From: Syngnathus acus
Taxonomy: Eukaryota; Chordata; Actinopteri; Syngnathiformes; Syngnathidae
Assembly (NCBI RefSeq): GCF_901709675.1
Contig: NC_051102.1
Location: 7,785,412 to 7,849,411, forward strand
DNA: 64,000 bases
Direction of reading: 5' to 3'
Shown here one piece after another: positions 48,887 to 61,473 of the stretch (position 1 is its first letter; every line of letters starts with the position of its first letter). Below the pieces are notes generated by a model. That model was not told the DNA's origin and did not search any database. It saw only the letters and a list, made by a program, of their open reading frames with translations. The position numbers were made by a program, and so were the translations under genes.

Positions 48887-51417
48887 CATCCAAATATGTC
48901 ACCCAAATGACTCACCAGGAATATGCGAATATAATTTAAAAATTCATTTTTATTATTTCAGATTTCTTGTCTCTCCTTTGTTATACAAAGATGTTAAATA
49001 ACTTAAATACATTCTTACCAGTCATTTGTGATCTGCTTATGTACGAGCTATACACATGAGGTAGAGGACAATAATTTAGGGTTCCCATAAGACATGACAA
49101 AAACCTTGTTGGTATCGGGCTGTGTGTTTGTACACGCACTGCACAAACCCTAATAAAAAACAAAGAGTACTTGTAAAAGTGACAACATGTTATAAAAGGC
49201 TTTTCACGAAAGTAGTGGATTATACAAACAGATCAAATCCGATGGAGATATTGTGGAGATGGTGCGCATGAATACACATTTGTTAGGATTTTGTTAGTGC
49301 TTTGAAAAACAGCAAGTTTGCATGCTTCTTGAAAACAAACCAAAAAAAAATACAAAATACTGGATATAAAATCAATTTAGTCGTATTTACACTAAACACA
49401 CGCTCATAATATATTTAAAAATAATTTATTTACTTTTTTTTCTACAAAATAGATTTTTTTTTTTTGTACATGGTCTTCTGCTAACTAAACAGTGCGGAGT
49501 TTTGGATTTTGAGAATGTTGCGTGACATCATCATCTTGCAGCATCATTCTCCTTAAATACAATCTATAAGCGGAGCCAGAAAAATGCACTCAGTGGGCAT
49601 TTGGTATTCCTGTTTGTCTTCAACGGGCTCATCAGCCAAGAGAAGTTGGTGTTTTCTTGGTGGAAGGGTGGGGTGGGGGGTGAGCACATACCAAAAGTGT
49701 GCTGTGGCAGGCAGGCATTTGCGCTGCATAGTTATTATGGTTTGCATGTAGCGTGCAAACTTCTGCGCGGCTTTTATTTGCTTATCGAAATTCTGGACCA
49801 CGGTGGCTGGGTGCAGGATCTATGATTAGAATCTGTGCGGGGGAAGCTCCAACGCCCCAACGTGACATTTGGATGAAACATGGAGTCCAAACAACGCAAT
49901 GCACCTCACTAGATGTCATTTCATATGTCATTAAAGGATTTATGGTTTTAGGTTTCCCTATTTTTGTTGTGAGCTCGGACTCCTGTCGATTTCTACACAT
50001 TTTGTCACATTTTTTTATATTTGACTGGTTAACTGTATGACAGTTAATAATGTTAACATGACTTTAAACATTGCCTGTACATTTTTTTTTTTTTTTTAGA
50101 CAAAACTGTGGGGTGTCACTGAAAATCATTTCTTGCGATAGTTGATCACGTGTCTTATTACCACAGGAAAAGAAACCTATTTACAATTAAAAAAAAAAAT
50201 ATCTGTGCTGCATCCATAAATATAGATTTCAACAAAAAAATACTATAAAGGGCTTTTTGGCTTTCAGTGTGGGAATGAATGCTATCATACAAAGCTGGGT
50301 CCCCCCCTCTCTCACTCAGTAGTCACAAACAAGATCTGCATATCTTATAGATGATTACCAGAAGCTAAGTGCAGACAATTCAGAAGCTTTTATCTTCACG
50401 GTCTACAATAAGGGCATCAGATGACCGGGTGCTTATGCTAATGAGGAATATGGCTCAACGGTAATAATATGGTTGCTACGTCCGGCCGCATTTTTTTCTA
50501 GCAAGGCCGCTGTCGTCTTCATGATGGATGGTTTCCCCCCAAACAGTCGTAGTGGTCTGAATCTATTCCCTGAACGTTCGGAAGAAGGCAGAGGGACGTA
50601 TTGTATTTGTATTCCTCATTTGCATCCACCCGTCAGTCACAATATTAGGTACACCTGCGCCGCTCCAAAAACCAGGGAACAAAAAAGAGAATGTTCCCAC
50701 ATAGAATTGTCCAAAATGATTTAACATTGTTTATTATTGCGGTTGGTTGTGCAGAACGGCCCCGTTTCTAAAATTTGGTCCCGATCGTTTTGCTAATTGA
50801 CATGAGACGACCAACACGATAATAAACATTGCGAGCGTCATTATCTTTGGATAGGCACAAAAAAAAAAACGGAATCTTTTGTGTGGCGGCGCAGGCGTCT
50901 CTAAGAAAGTGTCCAGTTATTTTCAAAATGCAACTTACAGCTGCAAATGATCTATTAAAAAGAAAAAAGTTTCAATTTGTTTTCCCCACCACATGAAAAA
51001 GGCGGCAACAGTCGCACAAAACAGCAAAGCGTCTGTGCAGTTAGTGGTTTTTTTTCTTTTTACCATAAAATGACATAAGTGGCTTGTATACAATATATAA
51101 AACGTTCTTTATAAACTTATATACATGCATATGCAAACACACAATGTGTGCGCGCGTAGATATGTGCGTGTAGAGTAAAATTCTTACACCCTGTCTGGTT
51201 TTTGTTGGAAGTCGTCGATGGATCCCCGTCACGGGATCCCCGTCACGGGTCGTCCGTCTCCTTCCTTCACTCTCGTGGCTATGCTTGCACGTGAAAAGTC
51301 GAATAAGTAGAGTCTGCTTAAGGCGTGAGATGTTCACCCAGTTGTCTGAGAAGAAGTTTGTCTTGGAATCCCTCAAAGTGCTTATCAGTGTCCCCACTCC
51401 TGTAATGGCGGCGGCGT
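48887..51417 (-). other. Downstream region and probable wnt9a 3' UTR
   Basis: No open frame with recognisable protein content. On the minus strand the first canonical AATAAA after the wnt9a stop is at 50735-50730, giving a 3' UTR of about 0.68 kb; another is at 49440-49435. A perfect 14-bp tandem duplication, GATCCCCGTCACGG twice, lies at 51221-51248, inside the putative 3' UTR. Confidence 0.45.
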
Positions 51418-52616
51418 TCAGCCCTTACAGGTGTACACCTCCTCCCTGTGCGTGCACTGCTTGCATTCCACGTAGCAGCACCAGCGCACTTGGCACTGGC
51501 AGGGCCGCGTCACCTCCCGGCTCTGCGTGTTGTGACCCCGCCCGCAGCAGATAGCGTCGCAGTTCTTGTCCTTGTAGCACTTGCGGGCGGTCGTGCCCGA
51601 CGAGTACTTGCTGGGCCTGCAGAAGCTGGGCGAGTCCTCGATGTGCAGTAGGTTGATAGTGCGGGGGATCTGCTCGTTGAGCTGCGGGAGCGCGGGCGGC
51701 GGCGGCTGCGGTTGTTGGCTCCGGCCCGACGGGGAGATGTCGCCCTCCCCCGTGGCCTCGTTGGTGGAGCTGCCCACCTTGACCGAGGTCTCGTAGCGCT
51801 GCTTGAGTTGCTTGCCGACTTCGTGGAAGGGCTGCAGCTGCCTCCAGCATGTCCGGATGGTGCAGGAGCCGGAGACGCCGTGGCACTTGCAGGTGGTCTC
51901 CACACCGGCCTTGATGACCTTGCACACCAGACATAGGACAGTGGAACCTTGACTTATGAAAGACCCTTTTTTTGTGAACACAACACGCCCCTGTAACCTC
52001 ACGTAACCGAAACTTTGGCCCCATCCTGGTTTGCCTTGTTATTGTTACAATTATTTATTGTATTTTAATCAATGCCTATTTTTTTGATGAAGAAACAAGG
52101 GAAGATTGCAAGAGGGGCTCCCCAGAGTCTGCCGTGGTTTTGACAGTTTAAAGCCAAGGTACAAGTCGATCCTAAAAAAAGCTCTATCGAAGCAAAATGG
52201 TCAGAAGGTAAAAGAAAAAAAAAAAATTGCAGCCTTCGCATCCTCGCACCCCGGCCAAGAAAGTCAGACCGCAAGTCGTCAAAAGCAATGAATGTCTACG
52301 AATGAATGACAATAACACATTGTCTCAGACAAGGGGGTTTTGGATAGCACCTCGGTTTCTCCGCCGTGACTGCGAAAGAGATCAGGAAGTGAACATTTAT
52401 CACGGCAACGGGTCGAGAAAATGCGATAGGTCAGCTTTTTAGAGGAGGGGGGCCGGGGCAGCACATTCCACGACTGTCCTCTTGTGAATTGACCCCAAAA
52501 CTTAGTTGAGAAAAAAAAGTAAAAAGCAATGTTGTAAATCTTAAATCGCAGATAGAATCTCCCGAGGGGACAACATGTGAAGAGGCGAGCTGCAAAGGAA
52601 GGACTAAAACAAAACC

Positions 52617-52652
<36 letters not shown>

Positions 52653-55600
52653 TAATTAAATGTATATCTTTTTTTTTTCCTGTCTTTTTTTATCTGAGCC
52701 CAATTCGAGGCAGAACTGCTCTAATAAAACAAGTTGAGACTTTTACAGCAAAATGATGGCAAGACTATTTTATGATGACGATTTAAAATGCTCCAGCCAA
52801 GTCATATTATAATATTGATTTATCTTTTTTCTTCAATCTCATCAGCTAATAAATCACAGTTGCCGGGGAGAAAATGTGGATTCTCAGGGGTGTGCGTGCT
52901 TTGAGGAAGCTCAAACAAGACAGATTAGATCGAGATGCGTCCAAACGATTACAACTACTTTGGGATATTTTCCGTTCTGATCCGTTTGAACTCCACAACC
53001 CAATTGAACAATCAATCCTCACCTTCAGGCCCACGTTGGTGTTGTGCATGTCCACGTGTGCGCGCAGGTCTTTGTTGGAGCGCTTGCCTAGGAAGTCCTT
53101 GACAAACTTATTGGCGTACTTCAGGTTGTCGCCGCAGCCGCCCCACTGCCACGCCTTGCGGTTCTCCAGGTCGGGTGCCTCGTCGCACGTGCAGCGCTCC
53201 ATGCGGCCCGCGCTGCACGCTTTGGCCATGGCGTGCGTCAGTCCCGCCGAAGAAATGGCGTACAGGAAGGCGGTCTCCTTGAATCCTTGGGAAAGCAAAT
53301 GGATTATTCTTTTGGAATTGCCCGTTTTGTTTTTTTCCCTCCGCCATAGGAAATTGACGCTCCCACATACCTCTCTTGAGCATGTTGGCTCGGTGGCGCC
53401 CCTCTAAGGTGCAGTTCCACCTCTCGAAGCGGAACTGATACTGGCATTCTAGGGCGCTCATGGTGATGGCCTCTCGCAAGGTCTCGGCCACGCCTGGGTC
53501 ACGTCTGCACATCCTGCGTTGCTTCTTTTCCAGTTTGAGCCGGTCGCACAGTTTGTAGTGGGCCCGGCCCACGTTCTCCTCCGGTAGAGAGTTCAGTGGC
53601 AGGATTGACAGTGGCTCATTACCTGTCAGCCTAAAAAAAAAAATGGAGGCGTGAATAGGAGTACTTCCCATCAGTGCCGTTTTTATCAGAATGGTGAGGT
53701 ACCAATCGCTTACATACCAAGAACACGCCAGTAAGCTGTCATGCCTTTTAAAATTCCAATTTGCCTTCCAGCGGTTATAAATCACTCAGACAACACAAAT
53801 CACTGGAGGCTTAATATAAAAGTTTACAACTGTAATAAAAAAAGGGTAACTATCTAGCAGACGCTGCAACGTCAAATGGCAGAATTGCTCGGATTCCTGT
53901 GTGTGTGTGTGTGTATATTTATACATACGAAATCTCAAATATAACTGAGTCGGGGCTACTATTTGACGAAATGCATTAAATATAATCAACGGCTCTTTGT
54001 CATCCAAATACTTGCGTAGCATTCCGAGATGAAACAGGATTGAAAAGTGATGAACAAGCGTTCAAAACAACGGTCCGGGGGGCGGGGGGGGCATTCACAG
54101 CTGTGTTGCATCGATTTAAACAGGACCAGACCGCGGGATTTACACTCTCATTATAGAATCCCCACACAAATACAGAGAAATCACCCTACTCGAAATCTTT
54201 CACGCTGCAGCTGCACGCAGAACATGTGGCGCGCTCGCACTCCTCTCTCCTCCGTTTATTTAAGGGAAGCGTATACAAAAACAAACAAGCGAAGTCCCGC
54301 CGCAGAGCTGGCAGGCCCCCGAAGACCGACGCTCTGAGGTCGCCATGGCGGGATCGCGGCGCAGCGTAAACACACACGCCAAAAGGGACGCGACAGTCGG
54401 CCCTGTGACCGTTTTGGTCACGGCGACTGACAGGATTGGCAGTCCGGGCTGCTCATTATGTCTAATCTCTGGCAAGCTTCACACCCCCGAGAGTGAAACC
54501 AACCAATATGCGGAGGGTCACAAAGGCACACGTGTTCTTTAACCTTGCACATCAATGCCAGAAAAGCTTCCGTACCTTTTATTCTGATAAAACCGCTGCA
54601 CAACACAATCATGATACTGTCAAGTGAAGCGTTAACACCGGAAAACAGGAAGTCAGGCCACGTTCTTCCTGAAAACGAAAGCGACGGGCCGGCCGGCCGA
54701 TCCGCTCGCAATGTCATTACCGCCCTTCAGCGCTCGCCGGGGCGAAAGTCACCAGGGTTCTTTAACAAGAGATTTGTTTTATTAAGTCAAATAACCGACT
54801 GAAGTGTTTCCCCCAGAGTCCTCACTTTCATTCCAAGCGACTTAATGGCTTCCATATGCTATGCGATATTGTCTGAAGGCTTGCGTGTGCGCCGCATGCC
54901 TGGGGAAGGCCAGCGCTCCAATCCAAAGCGGACGAGGCATCGGGGATCGGCTTTCGGATCGGGTCAAACGCTTTCCTTTCTGCAACGCCTGTTTGCCTTG
55001 CTGTAACGTGTCTGACAGCTATGGATTTTGAAATGGAAACCTGGCAAGCTACGTCTTGACATCGGCTGCTCACTCGGCGTACGTACACAGGAAAAACATG
55101 TATGACGGTTACGCTGAGAAAAAAAAAAAGAGGTCTTCGGACGACGCTTCCTGCGCGTGTATACAAACTTTGGAAGTTTGGAAATTGGCGTTTGGATGCT
55201 TTATCGATCCCTGAGGAATTTCTGGAAATTTCTGGGAATCTAGATTATTTTAGGGTCAGGAACCAACTTGATGCCACCTGCTCATGCAGGTGCACTAGCG
55301 GAGCTAGAGGGGGGGCTGCGAGGGCACTGGCCCCCATTGAAATATGCTTGCACACTCCAGATGCCTGCCACACAATTTGTTTTTGGGTATTTTGTGATTC
55401 CATCCTCCCACCCATGAATTTTTATCAGCATTATTTGAAGAATTTTAGTTTTTTTTTTTTTTTTTTTTCGCGGGCCACCTGCCACCCATGGGAATCCTAG
55501 CTCCGCCAGTGATTACACACTTTTTGTGGGATGGCATTCCACAAAGAGAAACTGGCTTTCCAAAAGTATATACGTATATCAAAAGCGTTTTTAAATCCTA

Positions 55601-58600
55601 GCAATCATCTATCACATGCAATCTGCCCAACTTTTCCTTCTAATCTACACAATCTTCACCGCGATTAGCATTCCTGTCATGAAGAAAAACAGAATAGAAT
55701 CGAAACACGCCGCCACGTGTCACGGCTGACAGCTAAATTCAACTCCAAACACACACACGGCTTCTTATCAAGACATGTTCATGTGATTAGAGCAGAGTGG
55801 CGTGTGCTCCCTTGCTAAGATCCTCCGAACATCTCGCCGTGTTTTCACATCCTGGAGCGTTTTCCCTCAGGTGTTTTTGTTTGAGGAGTTGGCCCAGCAA
55901 CAGAAGTTACACATGGAATATAACACCGACGTATAAAAAAAAAAAAAAAGAAGTTGGTGAAGCTTTGTTTTTCCATTCACACACTTGCCTGGACAGACTC
56001 CTGGTGCACCTCCTCCCCAGTCTATCACTCGTTAGTTTGTTTAGTTCTTTCTCTCCGCATGTCAGCACCTCCCATCGGCCATGACGTTTACTCTACATTC
56101 ATTTTCCATTTCCATCCCTCATTGACCTTCACCATCATCACTCCCATTCTGGAAGTCACCCTCGGCCGGTACTTCTGGTAGCACCTCCGGTTTTATAGTG
56201 TGTTCCACACAATTTATTTTGCTTTATTTATTAGGAGACATCAGTGAAGCTCACGATGCAATGTCTTGAAGGTAGCTAGGTAGGTAGCATCAAAAATACA
56301 TTTAGGTACATATAAAGCCATCTTGGATTCAAATCTATACATCTATCCTTCCATCCATCATCCATCCACCCAATAGCCAATAGCCAAAATAAATAAAAAA
56401 TTAAAAACATAGAATTAATGCATTTTTAAATAAAAAAAAATAATTTATGCTGTATAAATAAACAGTGAATAATCCAACGTTAAAAATATTGAATGTTTGT
56501 TAGGCTTAAAAAAATTAAATATGTATATCTTATTTTGGTGGGGCAAAGAATGACCAAGACACTAAAAAAGTGAACTGTTTAACTAAAAATATTATATTCA
56601 ATATACAATGAAATGACAATAAATATACATTAACTAAACCGTTTATTTGGGGTGGGGGGTTCAGTTATCCTGGGGGAAGTTTAAACAAAATGTTGATCTA
56701 AATTTGTTTATGTTTGCACATACTAGCACTTACTACCTTCAATCAACAGCTAATCAGTCACTGGCTGATTGCGCCTTGCCAAAGAAAACTAAAATAAAAA
56801 CACCGAAGCTACAACTTTTCCATCAACTCAGGTTGGTCCCGTCACAAGCAACCGCCCTCTTCCTCCTCCTTCCACAACCCCCCCCCTCAGTTCTCCCTTT
56901 ATTCCCACTGGTCAATTACGCCAAACGAATGTCAATCATTCCGCCCAGCTGTCGGCTCCACACGAAGCCTCCGCCAGACAAAACCATCACTGCCAAAACA
57001 ACGACAGACGTCCACGTGTCCCGAAGCACTTCTGCTTGTGCCTGTTTAAAACGTGCGGACCTTGAGAAAGTCCTCCTACGCTGCTACTACTGCTGCTGCT
57101 GCTGCTGCCTTCTTATGGGTGGCACACAAATCATGGAAATTTTTGGATGAACTTCAACCCACCCTGCCCACTCATGTGCCATCTGGTGTGTGGCAGCACG
57201 AGCCTTGCATGAAATGCGGTGGTGTCCGACATTGCTTTTTCACTCCTTTGACCAAAAGCAGAGATCAAGTGTGGGGGGGACTGAGCACCCCTAAACCCCC
57301 CCTAGACGAGCCCCTGGCTGAATCCCCCCGAGAGTGCAGTAGCATGGCCGCTTGCTTATGTGTCACGATGACTTGAGTCATGATCAGGACAATGTGTGAG
57401 ACAAAGTGCAAATCGGCTATCTCGTATGACTAAACAGGATGTGACCCAGCGTTATGTCATCTGCTGCCCTAAACTCTTCAGACCACCACCTCCAAGCTAG
57501 AACAATTCTCACGCCCAAACCTAAACTGGCTAGTTTAGATTTTTTGTTGTTGTTGTTAAAGTCAGAGCAGAGGCTGGTTGTTTAATCCAGAACCATGGTG
57601 GTAGTTTGGGAATGGGAGTGTGTGGCATAGTAAGAGGTTTAAGTTCTGTGTGCTTCTAGGGTCAGCGGCTCTGTTATGGTCACTGTGTGACTGGCACAGA
57701 TTGGGCGAGCGGCGGCGTCCCGCGTGACTCATGACCCCCCCCCCCCCCACACACACACACACATACTTCATCCCCTTCGTGTGTTCCATCCCACGCCATT
57801 GCACAGGGCAGGCCTGTACCAGCGCACCAACGCACCTCAGACACACCTCAGGCGCAGTATACCGCCACGCCAGCTGGGCCCAAAAGCAAGACGCCCGGAC
57901 AAGGCCGAATTTGCGAACGCGACGCGATTGGGAACGCCGTGTTCCAGCTTACAAAGGCAAGACTACAAGAATTGCAAACAAAACAGCAGCTGTTTGAATC
58001 AGTCACTCCTCAGTGGCTGAAAGAGGAGAGTTTTGTGCCTGCCAGCTCCCAGAGAAAAAAGAAAAAAGCAACTTTCAGCAACTATTTGGCTGTCGAAAGA
58101 AGGCACAAGAGGTCAAACGATGGCATGAGTTGTCAGTATAACACCGTCTCGGAAAAATGAGTTCGGAACATTTACTCTTAATGCTCTGGATTGCTTTTTT
58201 GTTGACTCAACAACTTCAGACTCTGACAGGCCTCAGCTCACCTTTGACCCTAGTAAGAACAAGCAATAGGACCCTAGACGTTGTTTGTTCTTGTATCGTT
58301 AGCCTTTATTACTTTTCTGACGGTTTCGACTAGTTGGCCTGCAAATAGCATCAAACGTCATCCCAGCGAGAGTTTGACATCAACGGGAATTTCCTCGCCG
58401 TGTCGTGTGACGCTGCACGGGCGCAACACACTGCCAACAGCTGGAGCTGCCTTTTTTTTTTTTTTTAAGTCCTTGCCGCAGTCTCTCCAACAACGCTCGA
58501 CTTTCTCTCATGTGAGACGGCCAAATGCATTTACGAGCCCTCCTGAGCAAAGTCACATTCGAAAATATTCAGCACAGCTAATAATTGCCTTTTTATAACC

Positions 58601-61442
58601 CACATTAAAAAAAACGATGGTGTTTTTTCCTAACTTAATCTTTAAAGTCTTTAAAGTAACTTTTGACTTCTTGACTTGGAGTGGCTGCTCCATATAGTAG
58701 CTAGCATCCGCTAAGCTATGACATTTGGATGATATCCAAACGGTAATGTGAATCCAAAGAGACAAGATTTATAATCTTGTATTTTGCTGCAATTGAAAAT
58801 TCGAATCACTAGTGATCCGATTTTGACTTCTCGACTTGAGGAGTGGCTGCTCCACATAGTCGCTAGCATCGGCTAGCGTAGTAGACTATGACATTTGGCT
58901 AATATCCAAACGGTAACGTGAATCCAGTTGTATCAACGAAGCTGTAAAAAGCCGTCCACTATCAAAACTCTCACGTCTGCGTGATGTCAGCACGCAAGTG
59001 CTGAGAGAATCCTATCTGTTGGGTAAAGCGATACCCCTTGAGGTGGGGCTCCGACCACAGGATATCCTATGAAGTCGGGAAATCCCTGCCTATCGACCGC
59101 ACTCCCCGCCTTCGCCACACGTCAGGCCTAATCATTCCTTCAGGGCCCCGGTAATGAGACGCCACCCGCCAACCACTGTCTGCCCGGCAACAGCGCTGCT
59201 CCTAATGAGCCGTAATCATCCAGGAGCTCCCCGCGAAACCACTGCAAGGCAAAAGTAGGAGGGGACGGACGGGGAGCACGGGAAATGTTTATATGTAGCC
59301 TATTAAATGACAACGTGAAACATGGCAGTGACTTTTAAACACTGCTGGAAATGATTCGGCGCAGTGATGAAAATCGCCTCCTGATACCATTTGTTAGCCT
59401 ATTATTTTTGGACCGAACCGGGTCGAGGAAAACTGAAGCAGAAACAAGCCATGACAGAATGTTTTTCATACTCGTAAGAAATAATTACTACCCAGACGTT
59501 TTTCTAGTATACTCTAGTTGGCTCTACTTGACTTGTTATTTTGAAAATAGATTCGGTCTGCATACTGATCATCAATTTGATTTGCACCATTTTTACATAG
59601 AAATAAGCAGTGGCAATTTACTCCAAAGGTAATTCAATAGCAAGTCATAGAGACCTGTGTTTTTGCTTATGCCGGATACTGTGGCTCACTTTTGATTGGT
59701 GATTCCAGCTGTGGGTGGATTCTTTTTTTTTCTACATGTCTCACATGAACTAAATAAAAACAAACCAATGCCTCCTTGCAATCCAGCGCAGTTTACAAGA
59801 CCACGGAATGTAAAAAAAAAAAAAAAAAAAAACTTTGTGGACTTTTAAACCAATACCAGACGTCTTTAAGGCTCCATCACGTCCTGAATGAAGCCCCCGC
59901 AGACTTTTTCTGATTGCAAATGATAACGGATTTAGGGGGAGAGGTAGCACCTGCCACAACAGGCGCGGGGGGGAAGGAAAACGAGCGCTCGCATTCTTGC
60001 GGCAAAGGATGACAATTTAAGCGGGCGCCCGACTACGCCAGGAATCCCTCCCCGCCCTCCGCCGCGCAGACCGTGGCCAGGAGACGATTGTGTTTATGTT
60101 TCACTTGCGCTCCACCGCACTCTGGAAATTGGGTATGCAGCGTTGACCCTCTATTTTGAGTCAATCAGTACCCGGGAGGCCCCCGTGCGGAGGAATATTT
60201 ATTCCAGCAGGTTGGTGTTGTTTGTCCCGGACTGTGACACCGGTGTTGAATTTCTGTTTTTGGGGTCTGAGTCACCTGCGTGAGCTCTTTCTTCAGCGTC
60301 ATGTTCCTGAGCTTCAGGGCTCAATCATTCACCCGAACTCATTCGTATTCCACCCAGCCGGCGCTGTAACACCACGTGCTTCCCCCTCCCGCAAAGAGGC
60401 AATTGAAAACAAATGGTAACAGTGCGAGTAAATATACATGGGCATTAGGGCCATTAGAGGCCATGCGAGTGCCAGTGCACGCCGGCCTGCCAAGCTTTAC
60501 TTTCCAGCAGGCGAGGAAGACAGACGGGAATCCGGGCTACCACGTGTCCTCCGTGTGGCTGCGGGATTACAGACAGTGACGCACCGGGGGGGGGGGGGGG
60601 GGGGGGCATAAAATCTAGATGAGGGACTCAGAGTAGGAGACACCACACCGGCCGAGAACAGCTATTCGGATTCAGCCTGCCGTTTGCCAGCGAGATGAGG
60701 GAAAGCCCACCAAGGCTCTCCAGCTGCAAATCTCAAGCTCCGCCCACGTTCACCATAGTTACAAAAATGAGACTCACCCAGCAGGATCGTGTGATGGAGT
60801 ATACATTTGCAACCTTGAAGGGCTGGCTAATTTCAGCAGAATAACAAATGAGGGGTGTGCTTAAATATTTGATCTTTGGGATATTTTCACAAACATGTTA
60901 TTAAGAGAATAAAACACGCACCATTTCAAAATACATGAAACAATACGATGAATTAATATTTTGTGGGTTAAATGCTTTGGGTCTTTTTTATAGCAGATCT
61001 AGTTTGTTTTTTGTCACAACCTCATAACGGGCCCGATAAAATGCTCTTGCAGGCTGTACATGGCCCACGGGCCATAGGTTGCCCACCCCAATGTAGCTTA
61101 ATCTTCACATCGGTCTCCATCGTAACTCCATCAAGGCCATAAAGGTCAAAGTTATGTTTACGGACTACAAACGGTACAATCACTATGTCCAGTACTTTTT
61201 TTTTTGCCAGCATTGGGTTCACACAAGTGCTAAATCAGAGGTCATGGTGGGTCACGCTCCTTACAGCCTACTTTCCTCGTGCTCGGACACGTACCTTTGC
61301 ACTCCACTCTCATGAAACATTGACGTGAACGTTCAGTGAGTGTTATTTTTCATTCATATGAGCGATGGCTGAGAAAGAAAATAGTTCCTGCTGCCTGAGG
61401 TGTGTGATGTTTATGCTGGATTGGGTAGGTGGTGGGGGGAAT

Positions 61443-61473
<31 letters not shown>

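Noticed and set aside
13334-51417. A PRSS38-like or other gene expected from human synteny between snap47 and wnt9a
   Set aside because: No frame contains serine-protease motifs such as GDSGGP or TAAHC; absence in this interval is therefore the reading.
56647-57150. 167-codon frame ending near the CTG repeat
   Set aside because: It lies in wnt9a intron 1 on the opposite strand, includes translated simple repeats and has no motif.
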